Of a stretch of 64,000 nucleotides of DNA, positions 35,012 to 48,021 are shown one piece after another. The stretch spans positions 6,720,896 through 6,784,895 of the forward strand of contig JBANSL010000008.1 of NCBI GenBank assembly GCA_037127255.1, given 5' to 3'. How positions within the stretch are numbered: position 1 is the stretch's first letter; the number at the start of each line of letters is the position of its first letter. The notes under the pieces were generated by a model. That model worked only from the letters and a program-made list of their open reading frames with translations, was not told where the DNA came from and did not search any database. The position numbers and the translations under genes were made by a program. The DNA is from Persicaria tinctoria (lineage: Eukaryota; Streptophyta; Magnoliopsida; Caryophyllales; Polygonaceae).

Positions 35012-36743
35012 CTTTTTTTTAAAAACGAAAAGAATTTGGCTGATAGAACAAGTCCTAGGAGCCAAGAGCATCTGAACGAATGAAATTACGAAGCGTGGAA
35101 TCGTCAGGAGCCAATGGGCAATGGAAAGAAACGTCAAGGTGCGATAAACGGTCCGCAACACGGTTAGCTTCCCGGTAGACATGACGAATTACGATGGAAT
35201 TGAAGAAGCCAAGCGTGACTAGCTAGACTGTCGGAGACATAACGGTAGACATAACGGTCCACAACACGGTTGGCTGCCCCTTCGCCTTTGAGGCTGTTAA
35301 TGATGGTGAGGTTAACTTCTACGATCTCAAGTGTAGTTATGTTTAGCAGTCGGACTGCCTATAAACCCTTCCAAAGCCCCAAACCTTCAGAGCCTCAAAC
35401 GGAGGAGATAGGAGAAGGCCCTGCCCCATAGTATAGTGGATCGCCTTTACAGTTTCTGATTATTAATCCTTATGACCCTAGCCCATTTGATGACAGAGCA
35501 CCGTCGAAATTTAATTTGTAATTTCTGGGTTTCGGAGGAACCCATTTGGCCTTCTTCCTTCAATTCCTTGTTCAGATCTTGTTGATGGATGTTGATTCCT
35601 TTTTTGTTGGAACTCAACACAATCATCCAAATTTTTTGTCGACTTCCATATGATTATTTGTTCTTTTGCAAAGGATAAGATTACTCCTTGGGTCAGGTTT
35701 GATGTTATCAAACAGTGATTTGTTACGAAAGTACCATATGCTCCACCAAATAAAGGCGAGCTTAGTGAAACGATCTAGACCAATCTTATTTTTATTTGCT
35801 GGATGGTGTCGTTTAGGTCAGTTCCTTGCGTGAAGCTGTTATTTATAGTGACAAATAGAGATGGATCCATCCAAGTAACCACATCACGCGAGATTAGACA
35901 GGACCATAGTAGATGAGTGAGGTCTTCATAATTTGAGCCACATTGTGGACAAGCAGATGGTATACCAAATCCACGAGAAGCCAATCTAACCGAAGTGGGT
36001 ACTCCATTCTTGGTGATCTTCCAAATCAAAGTTTTTATTTTAGATGGGGCATCCATATTTCAAATCCAGCTTAAATAAGACCTAGCGTTAATCATTTCAA
36101 TTCCTGATTTAGTAGAGAACCATCTGTTACGACTCCATTTCCAGTTCAGTCTGTCAATATGTATATGCTTGGGTATTGGGACTGTGAGGATAGATATGAT
36201 TCTATTAATTCATTGGGTATAATGTCTTTAACTGCGTCGCGCAATTTTCTGGAATCCCAGGTCTTATCGTTTTTTAGAAACTGTTGAATTTTGGTATTAA
36301 TGTTTATTTGCTGGGCATCATATACTATGTTAATGAGGGGGGTGTCCCCAATCCAGTGATCAGTCCAGAAATTAATATTTTCACCATTGCCGATCGACCA
36401 TCAGATTCCTTCTTTTAAGAGCGGGATTAATTTGGTTAGTTGAATTGGGTCTATTGCCAAGAGGTGCCACTTTTCTTGCATGTGGACCGTTGTGGTACTG
36501 CAATATGTTTTTCCCTTTCAGGTATTTTTCAGATATTATGGAAACCCATGGGTTGTGAGGCTCCGCAAGTATCTTCCAAAGCAGTTTTAGACTTTTAGTT
36601 GTAGTGCTTGATTCATATCCTCCGATTTACGAAGGCCCAAACCACCATTTTCTTTTGTTTTATAGATCTCAAACCAGCTGATAAGCGGTTTATACGAAGG
36701 TCCTTTGTTCCATAGAAAGTTCCTGTTAATCCTATCTAATTCC
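35012..36743 (-). pseudogene. Degenerate LINE, 5'-truncated
   Basis: Minus-strand remains in order: the end of the reverse transcriptase (FLWNKGPSYKPLISWFEIYK and GGLGLRKSEDMNQALQL near 36.6 kb), the zinc-binding domain (36056-35775: KIKTLIWKITKNGVPT, CPQCGSNYEDLTHLLWSC), and the RNase H end (VYREANRVADRLSHLDVSF near 35.1 kb). The frame is broken by several stops and shifts. The 3' A-run lies at 35012-35020. A 12-bp duplication, ACAAAATAACTT, flanks it at 35000-35011 and 36744-36755. It is an old, dead copy. Confidence 0.85.
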
Positions 36744-37129
36744 ACAAAATAACTTAAATCACATCTTTTCTTACCAAAATTTAACTTCTAAAATAACATA
36801 TATTTAGTTAATGTATTGAATAATATTTTTTTAAGCTTTTGCGGCACTCCCCTCCTTTCTTTTGTTTATTTAAATCACCCTATATCAAACTATTGTTTTA
36901 GGCGGCACTTCCCTCTTTCTTTTCTCTATAGCAGTACTTATTTATGGAATCATTTTTCTTTTTTTGTTCTCCTTAAATTTAGGTATCCTTACTTTAGTAG
37001 TAGCTTCTAATCACCTTTTCTATTTCTAGTTTCCACAGGATCTTTTTTTCCCCTTTATATAATAAACAATAACCATCATATGTACTCTATTGTCCATACC
37101 ACTAAAAAAAGGTCTCCTTAGTTCACACC

Positions 37130-37281
37130 CTATAAATACACATGATATATAGTATCTAACAACATAAACCCTCACAAACAAACATCACTTGCTCTGTTAC
37201 ACCTCAATACCTCCCTATATATTCACCGCCTCTATCAGTTCTCGTTGATCGAATTTATTTGTAGGTCTCAATCAACATTCG
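37130..37281 (+). promoter_or_regulatory. TATA box and leader exon of the YUCCA gene
   Basis: CTATAAATA at 37130-37138, then a C-rich leader (about 37160-37281) ending in ACATTCG|GTAGGT. The likely 5'UTR intron (37282-37708) ends TTCAATTCAG directly before the ATG. Confidence 0.55.
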
Positions 37282-37323
37282 GTAGGTATCATTCTTAACT
37301 CATTTCTCTTCAATTTCCTTTTT

Positions 37324-37328
<5 letters not shown>

Positions 37329-37400
<72 letters not shown>
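37329..37400. repeat. (TA)n microsatellite in the 5'UTR intron
   Basis: About 35 TA units, likely polymorphic in length. Confidence 0.95.
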
Positions 37401-37403
<3 letters not shown>

Positions 37404-37708
37404 AGAAAATTAGAGACTTTGCCCATGCCCCACATGAATTTTTTCCCTTATAATTAAACAATTTTGTTTCAAGCCATCCCCATTTTATCATTCTCCAATA
37501 TATTCTTCTTCTTCTTCAAGCTAGATCTTGGTCCATATGTACTAGTTGTCGATATCGATCGATGTAGAAAGTCGAAGAAAAAGCGAGAAATCCAAGATCA
37601 AACTCTTTCTAGCTAGGGTTTTTTCTCATTTGGGGAAAAAATCTATATGTTTTAAATTACAATCTAACTATCCCTTGAATTGTTTTTTTCATATCACCTT
37701 CAATTCAG

Positions 37709-40700
37709 ATGGAGTACTTGAAGGAAATAGAATCCAAGAGGGTCCATGATCCTCACAAGCTATGGAGATCGGATTCCGACTTCGAAAAGAAGACGGAGAA
37801 ACCAACCTCATTATTGGGTCCTCAACCGCCACTACACCAACATTGTGATCCACCCAGATCCGCCCCAAGGCGGGTCTGGGTTCCGGGCCCGGTGATAATC
37901 GGGGCGGGCCCGGCGGGCCTGGCGGTGGCGGCCTGCCTGAAGCAGCTAGGGATCCCTAGACTCATCCTTGAGAGGTCCACCTGCATAGCCTCTCTATGGC
38001 AGCTCAACACCTACGACCGCCTCCGGCTCCACCTCCCGAAGCGGTTCTGCGAGCTGCCCAACTTCCCGTTCCCGGCGGACTTCCCCACCTACCCTACCAA
38101 GCAGCATTTCGTAGCCTACCTTGAGGCCTACGCAAAGCACTTCAAGATAAAGCCGGTTTTCGGGCAGTCGGTGGCGCGGGCGGAGTTCGATACCCGGTGG
38201 GGGCTGTGGCGGGTGACGGCGGTGGCTAACGGGGGAGAGACGACTGAGTATGTTAGCAGGTGGGTGGTGGCGGCCACCGGGGAGAACGCGGAGGCGGTGG
38301 TGCCGGAGATAGAAGGGGCGGAGGGGTTTGGGGGTAGGGTTTTGCACACAAGCAATTACAAGTGTGGAGAGGAGTTTAGGGGGGAGAGGGTATTGGTGGT
38401 TGGCTGTGGGAATTCAGGGATGGAGGTCAGTTTGGATCTTTGGAACCATGGTGCTTGCCCTTGTCTTGTCGTTAGGGATTCGGTAAGTGTATTTAATTTA
38501 TTAATTTATTTTTTTTAACCTATTTATATGATCTCATTTTCCAATTATATAACAATTTTTTTTAAAAAAAATCAACAATAGACTATTATACTATTATTTA
38601 TTACATTTTTTTAAATCATATATAACTAACAATCTGTTAATCATTATAAGGACATTTTCGTAAAGTAGATATCAAAATATCTATAATGACATGTTTTCTT
38701 AAAAAAAATTAATACTATAAAATGACATATTTTATCGAACGAAGAAGTATATTTTATGTGAATTATGCAAACCATAGTACGTGATATCTCAATTGAATTT
38801 GTTGCACAAGTGATATTTCACTTATAGAGTATTTTATGTGTATGCAAGAAAAGATTCCTCAATTATAATTTTTAAAAAAAATCAACGGCGAGGTAATATA
38901 TCAAATTAATCAATTAACCTTACCCTATACTACATTACATAATCCATTTTATATATGGGAGGATTTCAGTGTAAACACCTCTCTCGTGGTATAAATTGTG
39001 AATATGTTGATTATTCGCGCAACATGATTATTCGTATGAATTATGTACGAATAATCATTTTGTTTCAAACGAATAATTTTGTCATTCTAATTTTCTTTTA
39101 AATATCAGTCATTGATCTTTTTAATTCAACTCTCTAGACTCATTCATAAATTACATTATAGAAAGTGTTCACAAATGATATATTTTAGGTATATAATATC
39201 CATCTTATGATAACACTATATCTCTACAACCATCCATTAATTATTATCACAAGATAAAGTTATTGTTAACTTTCCTATAAAGCAATCATATCATATGTAT
39301 CCAAGTGTGCTATATATACATATGGTTTGCTACTAAAAAAATGCACTATATTATCTTTTCAGAGCGATTCTCAATTAATATTAATATATATACTAGGTCT
39401 AATTTAATTAATTGGTTGTGTTAAATTAATAGAGATCGATATTTATTTACTAGTTTTTTTTTACTTTGCATATAGCTAGGCATCTTGTTTTTAGGTAAGC
39501 CACTTTTTCCTCTAATAATCTTTTGTTGCGTGGGTTCCATATATAACCAAATTAATTGATCTATTAGTCAAAAATGGTTTCCAATTAACTTGAGATCGAA
39601 TCTTAGATCGATCTATCAACAATTGAATTGGTTATTGCCTGATTTTTTTAAGTTAATTTGATAATTAATTATGGGAAAAAGGTTGATCATGAAAAACTTT
39701 GCAATCCGGCCGGTCTCACTTTTGTATTTTGTATTTTTTATTAGGTTATGATATTTAATTACAATACCACCATTAAAGATGTTTTTTAAATAGTTATGTA
39801 AAAGGTCGTTGATCATTCTGTTTTTAATCGCACCTTATTTTTCATGTATTGTTTATTTTTCTGTATATTTGATGGTTTATCCGTCTGTCGACTTGTCGGT
39901 CTCTCAAACTTTAGGTATGTCTGGGCTCGAATTAACTTAAAAAATCATTGCCAACTCATACGAATGCACATGCCTAAGGCTACAATTCACAAACTTATAC
40001 ATCTATATATAGATGCATAAAAAGATTATAAAGGTGGAATTCAAGTGAGATTTTGTCCATAGATTTTGATGCTGCCGTCGTTTTCACTTTCTTGAAATGC
40101 GTTTGTATGCGCAAAGTATCTAAGAATTGTGTATTTAATTCATCCATTCTTGTTGTACTTATAAAGCTTCTATTTACCCTCCAACCAAAAAACATACATT
40201 TACTTCAAATTATAAGTACTATTTGTAAAATTTATGTACAATTGTGTATGATCAAGTTCTCAACTTTAGTTATGTTTGTTACATGTTGTTGTTGTAGGTG
40301 CATGTTTTACCACAAGAGATGCTAGGAACATCGACTTTCGGATTGTCAATGCGGTTGCTCAAATGGCTCCCGGTACGATTGGTTGATCGGATCTTGCTCT
40401 TTATATCTAATATGGTAATCGGAGACACTAATCGGTATGGACTCCATCGGCCAGCCATAGGTCCTCTTGAGCTCAAGAATGCCACGGGCAAGACCCCAGT
40501 TTTGGACATTGGAACCCTAGCCGAAATTAAAGCCGGGAATATCAAGGTTCAGATCTGTCTAAAGTCGGATATTGTGTATATATAACTCCTTTGGGGATTT
40601 TTTTACTTGAAAATTACTTTGTATATATCTAACTTATATATTTAATAAATATGCTTATCAATTAGGTTTTTCCGGGGATACGGAGAATTGCCCGCCATGG

Positions 40701-41141
40701 GGTGGAGTTTGTTGATGGACGGAAGGAGGATTTCGATGCCATCATCTTCGCAACAGGTTACAGAAGTAACGTCCCATCGTGGTTGAAGGTAACGAATTAC
40801 ATCACCCTAACTTGGAGAAAAAACATTGCATTATGTAACATATCTTGATGTTAAGCAAAAAAAAAGGTTCATTCAATTCATCTTTGTTATAGGGAAGCAA
40901 TATGTTCTCGGAGGAGGACGGTTTTCCTATTAAACCATTTCCGGATGGTTGGAAAGGAGAGAATGGATTATATGCCGCAGGCTTCACTAAGCGCGGTGTC
41001 TTAGGGTTGTCGCGAGATGCTAGAAGAATTGTGGAAGACATCAACGCCCGTTGGAGAAGTAACGAGGAACAACTTATAGTCGGTTATGCTCGTACAAAGT
41101 TTCGACATTTGCACGACGATTATATTAGTATGTTATTATAG
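37709..41141 (+). CDS. YUC6: YUCCA flavin monooxygenase (YUC6/YUC2-like)
   Basis: FAD- and NADPH-dependent monooxygenase that converts indole-3-pyruvate to the auxin indole-3-acetic acid, the rate-limiting last step of the TAA/YUC pathway. Exons 37709-38482, 40298-40546, 40666-40788 and 40893-41141 give 464 aa, all with GT-AG introns in phase 0. The FAD motif GAGPAG is at residues 65-70, ATGEN at 189-193, the NADPH motif GCGNSG at 232-237, and the FMO-identity FATGY at 369-373. The exon pattern and blocks such as [17 protein letters not shown] and SNVPSWLK place it with YUC2/YUC6. Exon 1 is unusually GC-rich. The N-terminal extension (about 55 residues before the FAD fold) is longer than in Arabidopsis YUC6. 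Intron 1 is 1.8 kb. No defect is seen. Confidence 0.94.
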
Positions 41142-41476
41142 GGACCGGGACGTACAATATATAACCATCTTGATCGAAATATATAGTTGATTTTTGTTTA
41201 TGTGATTTGATGTATGATTGTATGTGTACGTACATATATAGATGTAGTTTATATAGTACTTAGTAGAAGATTGAGAGGGGTAAACTATAAATAGGATCAA
41301 TCGGTCATAGGAATCTCGACGTGCATGTACATAGTAATGTTTAGTAAAATTTGTGCATGTATTTAACAATTTAAATTGAGCAATGAGAGACTTGCAACCG
41401 TGTATATATATAAAGAAATTCAGTAATTTCATATATGAGCTTATAATAAAGGTACCTTTGTCATATTTATTACTTA

Positions 41477-41708
41477 CTCCCTCCGTTCCAAAATACACGG
41501 GTTTTTAGTTTTCGGCACGCTTTTTAAGGAGCGAAAAACTATATGAAATATTATTTTTTTAATTAAATTTTTTATATAATTTGATACTTATTAGTAATAA
41601 GTATCAAATGATATAAAAATTTTGATTAAAAAAAAAATATTTCATAGAGTTTTTCGCTCCTTAAAAAAACGTGTAAAAAAAAAAAGCTCATGTATTATGG
41701 AACGAAGG
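41477..41708. mobile_element. Stowaway-like MITE
   Basis: TA on both sides. It starts CTCCCTCCGTTCCAAAATAC and ends TATTATGGAACGAAGG, with near-complete inverted arms containing GGAGCGAAAAACTATATGAA and its complement. Confidence 0.85.
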
Positions 41709-42035
41709 TAGGATTAGACTTGGCAAACCGGTCGGACGGGTTGGGTTCAGATCAGGTTGTTTTGGGTTTAGGTCAATTATAGGCCGGGTAGTTCGGTAAT
41801 TTGCAGGTTATAAAATACTTAAAATCCGGACCCATATTTAAATATGGGTCAACCAAAACTTGTATTTTAAACCTGTATATTTTTAAAAGCTATATAGTTT
41901 ATTGTTAATATTTATTAAAAAAGAAGTAATTAATGTTGTTATAATATTAATATATATATTTTTTATTTTTATATACATTTAAATCTCAATCATATTAAAC
42001 TATAAAGTGAAGTTGATAAATGAGAATAAGTAATA

Positions 42036-42960
42036 CTCCCTCCGTTACAAAAATATAAGTCCTTCTCCTTTTTGGCATGTTTTTTAGTAGATAAAACCTA
42101 TATTAAATATCTATTTTTTAAAATAATTTTATTAGTATTAATAATAGAGCAAATTGCATAAAATAGCATGAACTTTAGGGGTGGTTGCACTCAGTGGCAC
42201 AAACTTAAAAAAATACAAAAATAATCACAAACTTTGGGGTTTGGTTGCAGTCAGTGGCACATACCCCATATCTCGCTAATGTGGACTAGTGGGGGTGCTT
42301 ACATAAAAAAAATTAAAAAAGGCATATAGCTAGATATGAATTAGTGGGAATGCTTACATGAATTTATTTTAAAAAAAATTATAAGACATAAAAGATGTGC
42401 CCAAATTATGAAACTAGATAGATTTCAATTTTATTCGTTATTTCATGTAATTCCAAATCAAATATAATTGTGACAAATATAGCATTTGCAAATTAAAATA
42501 ACTAGTACCAAATTTTAATTTGCAAATGTTATATTTCATATTTGTCACAATTATCTTTGATTTGAAATTACATGAAATAAAAAATAAAATTGGAACCTAG
42601 CTAGTTTCATAATTTTGACACTTCTTTTATGTCTTTTAATTTTTAAAAAAAACCATATAAGCATTCTCATTAATTCATATGTCGCTATATGTCTTTTTAA
42701 TTAAAAAAAATTTCATGTAAGCACCCCGGCCCACTAGTCCACATTAGCGAGATAGGGGGTATATGTGCCACTGACCGCAACTAAACACCAAAGTTGGTGA
42801 TTATTTTTGTATTTTTTTTAAGTCCGTGCCACTGAGTGAAACCACCCCTAAAGTTCGTGCTATTTTATGCAATTTTTCCTTAATAATAAGTATGAAATTA
42901 TATTAAAATTTGATATATCTGTATAGTTTTTAGCTCGTTAATTTTGATTTTTTAAATATT
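42036..42960. mobile_element. Stowaway-like MITE split by another insertion
   Basis: The left end CTCCCTCCGTTAC is at 42036. The mirrored internal half resumes at 42880 (AATAAGTATGAAATTATATT, TAGTTTTTAGCTCG). The right terminus is degraded. It is interrupted by the element at 42147-42879. Confidence 0.65.
42147..42879. mobile_element. Fold-back MITE, Mutator-like (9-bp TSD), nested
   Basis: 733 bp flanked by TTAATAATA at 42138-42146 and 42880-42888. The arms begin AAATTGCATAAAATAGCA and are complementary along most of the element, including CACTAGTCCACATTAGCGAG. It is non-coding. Confidence 0.85.
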
Positions 42961-43590
42961 AATTGTAAAAATATTTTTAACAAAATATTCATCAATCTAA
43001 ACTTATTACCAAAATATTCATTTTTGTCGAAGAGGACATTAAAGCGTGATTTGAATCCATGTTTTATTCACATTGCTAAGAAAATAGAAACGAAAAAAAA
43101 AAACGTGAATTTTGATTGTGGATGACTACATATGTTATTTTCATAGTGATATCTTATATATTGATTTAGAAAATCAAGAATAAATGTTTGAAATTTGAAG
43201 GTAAGCTATAATGATTTTATATTTTATTTAAATTGACGTTCAATATAATTAATATTGAGAGGTTATATTATGCATTTCGACAATTAGGTAACAATGATAT
43301 CGAAGTTACCCAAGTTAATATATATATACACACACATTATTACATGTTAATAGTACAATAAGGTACATATTGACTGAATGTTTATTAATTGACACTATTG
43401 TATAAGTTTTTTCCTTTACCTATTTCATTTATTTATTTGTATTTTAACGGGAAAAAAAAACAATAACATCTTATCATAAATCAATGAATTGAAGTTTTAT
43501 CCTAAAGCAACATAATTTGTTATAGTATTATATGGGGTTATTTACACCGTTTTAATCCAAAAAAACACCACATATATATAATTGTATTTC

Positions 43591-43912
43591 TATGAAGATT
43601 ATCATGTTTTAACATGATTTACTAAGCTATTTAGCTCACTAATTCAGCTACTTAGCTCGAATTTCCTATTCTGCATTTCTTCCTGAAATGTGGTCTCAAG
43701 CCATGTTTAGCTAGCTTTGTCTTCTTGTGTCACAAGGGACAGCTGTCCCATGTGATTTGCACATGCTCTATGCATTGCATACTATATAAGACAATGTTTT
43801 GCTCACCCAAAGGTAGGGTTTTGGGGATGAGAGCCGCCAGTGATTAAGGCCTGAGAGCCATTTTTCTTGCTTGATTGTGATGAATTGTTGATAGATATTT
43901 ACTTTCTTCATA
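43591..43912 (+). repeat. 5' LTR of the Copia element
   Basis: Starts TATGAAGATTATCATG and ends TTTACTTTCTTCATA. It has a TATA-like ACTATATAAG at about 43781. It lacks about 55 bp that is present in the 3' LTR, after GAGAGCCATTTTT. Confidence 0.92.
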
Positions 43913-46900
43913 TTGTTGAGATTAGTGGCAATTTTCAGTATAGAGGCAACATCAATAATAACAGCTCTAATCTCAGCAATCCTAGCTTCAAGAAGGAAGT
44001 GAAAGATTGGAGAGAATTGAAGAGGATTAAGCAGAATTCAACATGCTCTTATTGCAAGATGAAGGGTCACTTGGCAGAGCAGTGTTTCAGGCTTCATGGA
44101 ATCCCTGAGTGGTTCAAGGAGCTGAAAGAGAAAGAGAGAAGTGGAACTGCTGGGAGAGGTTCTGCAAATATAGCAGGATCAGTGAATGGTCAAACTCAGA
44201 ATAGTCCTATAGATGATGAAGGCACAAAAGGCAATCTGGATGCAGCTATGGTGAATGCAGTATATCAGGAAGTGCTTAAGAAGATGAAAGGAAAGAGTCA
44301 CAGTGACAGTGGAGGTGGATCATATGCCAATTTTACAGATATGATCCCTACAAACAATGTTAATAGTGTTTTGAAAGAAAGCAATTATGTGGATTGGATT
44401 GTGGACACATGAGCTACTGATCACATGATAGTAGAATCACATGTCTTGTGTAACAAGGAGAAAGTGGGTAAGCCTATTCATATAGGATTACCTGACGGAT
44501 CTATTAAAACTGTGTCTGAAATGGGAAAAATGTAGTTGACAGAGTCTATGTTGCTAAGTGATGTGTTACTTGTGCCTGACTTCAAACACAGATTATTATC
44601 AGTGGGAAAGATTCTTGATGACACTGATCTTGTTGGTATATTCACTAGATCTCATTGTTATTTCCAGGACCCTGGATCTAGGAAGGTGCTCGTCACAGGA
44701 ATCATGAAGGATGGATTATACAAGATCAATTCTGAATCACCAAGTGGCAATGCAAGTGAAGCTGTTTTGATGAGAAGTTGTAATAAAGCTAGTTTAAGCT
44801 TAGAATTAGCTCATGCTAGACTTGGTCATAGTTCTATTTCCAAGTTGAGACATTTGAACTTGTTCAGTCCTTCTGTTTTGGATGAATTCCAGTATGAATC
44901 ATGCTCTTTGTCTAAACACCACAGGCATCCTTTTCAGAGAAGCTTAAACATGGCTAGTAAGCCTTTTGAATTAATCCATATGGATTTATGGGGTCCATAT
45001 AAATGTGTCACTTATAATGGCTTTTCTTACTTCCTTACTGTGCTTGATGATTGCACTAGAGTCACTTGGACTTTTTTGCTCAAGAACAAAATGCAGGTTT
45101 ATCAAGCAGTGAAGGATTTTTTGATGTATGTGGAAAATCAGTTTGAGAAATGTGTGAAGTCTGTAAGGACAGGTAATGGTACTGAGTTTGTTCAGAGAAG
45201 TTGCACAGATCTTTTTGCTTCAAAGAGCATAATTCATCAGAAATCCATCCCATATACTCCCCAATAGAATGGAAGAGTTGAGAGAAAACATAGACATCTT
45301 GTTGATACAACAAGTTGTTTGAGGATACATGCTGGGTTACCATTGAAATTTTGGGGTGAATGTCTGCTAGCTGCAACTCATCTCATAAATAAAATGCCAA
45401 CAGAGGTTTTGAATTGGAAAACACCTCATGAAAAATTATTCAACAAACCTGCTTATTATGATGATCTTAGAGTTATTGGTAGCCTGTGTTATGTAGCTGT
45501 GCCTCCTGCCAATAAGGACAAGATGAAGCCAAGAGCCAGAAGATGTGTGATGTTGGGATATCCCTTTGGTCAAAAGGGATATAAACTATGGGATCTTGAA
45601 TCCAGAAGTGTATTTGTTAGCAAAGATGTAGAATCCAGAGAAAATATTTTTCCTTTTAAGGAAAAAATTAACCAAACATCAGATGAGTTATGCCAAGGAA
45701 GAGTGGAGCTACCTCTAGTAAATCCATCCTCAGAGAATGAGCATTTTATCAGTCAGTTGCCTGATGATTCTGGCTCTAACTCTACACCATCACATGATGT
45801 GATGGGTAATGATCATAGCCACTCTTATCAATCTTCTATCCCTTCACAGATTGCAGACTCTCTCAGTTCTAGTGGAAGCATTGAACAGATGTCAGTTGAG
45901 ATCTTACAAGATCATAATGTGTTCCCTTCTCTAAGAAGATCTGTAAGAGAACATGTTGCTCCCAGGAGATTGCAGGACTACATTTGCAGAAATAACAGAT
46001 CAAGGGACTCTATGTCTCAGTCTTTTCTTGCTCAGTGTCTAGGAGATGAGATAAGCAGAGATACAAAAGTGTTGAGCTCATTTGCTTGTATGGCATCTGA
46101 ACCTGAACCATACACCTACAGACAGGCTTCCCAGCATTCTAAATGGGTGGAGGCTATGACCTTGGAAATTCAAGCTTTAGAAAGAAATGAAACCTGGGAG
46201 CTAGCACAGTTGCCTGAAGGACACAAAGCTATTGGAAGTAAATGGGTTTATAAAATCAAATATAGACCTAATGGGAGCATAGAGAGATACAAAGCAAGAT
46301 TGGTAGCTAAAGGCTACAATCAGATTAAGGGAAAGGATTATAAGCACACCTTTTCACAAGTTGCAAAATTCTTCACTGTGAGGATTCTAATTGTTGTGGC
46401 CACAATGAGAAACAGGAATCAGTATCAGCTTGATGTGAATAATTCTTTTCTCCATGGGAAATTAGAAGAGGAAGTTTATATGGTACCTCCTGAGGGCTAT
46501 GTCACTAAAATACCTGGTCAGGTGTGCAGATTGAAGAGATCTATATATGGTCTGAAGCAAGCTTCTAGACAGTGGAACACAGAGTTATGCAAGTTTTGAT
46601 TAAGCCTGGGATATAATCAATCTTATGAGGATTACTCCTTATTTGTCAAGACAGTTCCCACTGGAATTGTGGTGGCACTTGTGTATGTTGATGATCTGTT
46701 GATCACAGGAGATGATGAACTTGTGATTAGGCAGACTAAGGAGGCCTTGCATAAGGCTTTCACTATAAAGGATCTAGGGAAAGCCATATATTTCCTTGGT
46801 CTTGAGATTTTGCATGACAAGGCAGTCACTTTACTTCATCAAAGGAAATATATATTTGACATCATTGATGATTGTCAAATGAATGATTGTAAACCTGCTT

Positions 46901-47643
46901 CATTTCCTTTGCCAATAGGTTTGAAGCTTTCTACAGACAGTGGTCACATTTTGGAAGATCCAGAGAAGTATAGAAGACTGATAGGTAGATTGCTATTTTT
47001 AAACTTATCAAGACCTGATATATCATATGTTGTGCAACACCTAAGTCAGTTTATGGTTGAGCCAAGACAACCACACTTTGATGATGCCATCCATGTGGTC
47101 AGATATTTGAAGGGGACAGTCTCCACAGGTTTGCACTATCCAAATAATTCTTCCATGAGTCTTGCTGCCTTCTGTGATGCTGATTGGGGATCTTGCCAAT
47201 TCAGTGCAAGATCACTTACAAGATATTGTGTATTCTTTGGGAGTTCTTTGGTGTCTTGGAAAACTAAGAAACAAGTTACAGTATCCAAGTCTTCTGCTGA
47301 GGCGGAGTATAGAAGCATGTCCTCATCAGCCAGTGAAATTGTCTGGGTTGAAGGTGTTTTGCAGAGGTTAAAAATCAAAGTGTCGTTGCCTATTCCTTTG
47401 TTTTGTGACAGTAAATCAGCCATCCATATTGCTGAGAATCCAGTCTTTCATGAAAGAACCAAACATTTGAATATATACTGTCATTATGTTCGTGAGAAAT
47501 TACAAGAAGGATTCATTATGCCACAACATGTGAGGACTGGTGTTCAGCTTGCAGACATCCTTACTAAACCTCTCGGTGTGAAGCAACACTACTTCCTCTC
47601 CTTCAAGTTGGGACTTGTTGGTCTCCCACCAAGTCCAACTTGA
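43913..47643 (+). pseudogene. Copia gag-pol, inactivated
   Basis: Remaining parts: CX2CX4HX4C zinc knuckle of gag near 44043-44085 (CSYCKMKGHLAEQC), protease with its active-site DTG broken by TGA at 44410, a further stop at 44533, the GAG-pre-integrase HARLGHSSISKLRHL, integrase core (HMDLWGPY, VLDDCTRVTW) ending at a TAG near 45265, reverse transcriptase from 46.1 kb with a stop at 46598 and the YVDD catalytic box near 46685, and RNase H (FCDADWGS, VSKSSAEAEYRSM). Most of gag before the zinc knuckle and the primer-binding site are absent. At least four in-frame stops make it non-functional. Described as found; nothing is restored. Confidence 0.93.
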
Positions 47644-47650
47644 GGGGGGA

Positions 47651-48016
47651 TATGAAGATTATCATGTTTTAACATGATTTACTAAGCTATTTAGCTCACT
47701 AACTCAGCTACTTAGCTCAAATTTCCTATTCTGCATTTGGTCCCAAGCCATGTTTGGCTAGCTTTGTCTTCTTGTGTAATAAGGGACAATTGTCCCATGT
47801 GACTTGCACATGCTCTATGCATTGCATACTATATAAGATAATGTTTTGCGCGCCCAAAGGTAGGGTTTTGGGGATGAGAGCCGCCAATGATTAAGGCCTG
47901 AGAGCCATTTTTGTTCTTTCTGCTGCTGCAGTCATGAATGTCATATTTTGCTGATGTTTGCCTATTTTTCTTGCTTGATTGTGATGAATTATTGATAGAT
48001 ATTTACTTTCTTCATA
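47651..48016 (+). repeat. 3' LTR of the Copia element
   Basis: 366 bp, the same TATGAAGATT start and CTTCATA end as the 5' LTR and roughly 95% identical to it by eye over shared parts. It includes the CTGCTGCTGCAGTC segment missing from the 5' copy. Confidence 0.92.
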
Positions 48017-48021
48017 ATTTC

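Larger units (their letters stand above)
41142..43590. other. Intergenic DNA made of nested MITEs
   Basis: Apart from the elements listed separately, this is AT-rich sequence with a GGGTTnGGGTTT-rich patch at 41710-41850. No gene seen. Confidence 0.5.
43591..48016 (+). mobile_element. Ty1/Copia LTR retrotransposon, defective
   Basis: 4.4 kb between 5-bp duplications ATTTC (43586-43590 and 48017-48021). LTRs are 322 and 366 bp, and a polypurine tract GAGGGGGGA precedes the 3' LTR. The order zinc knuckle, protease, integrase, reverse transcriptase, RNase H identifies Copia. The primer-binding site and most of gag are deleted, and the frame has several stops. Confidence 0.95.
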
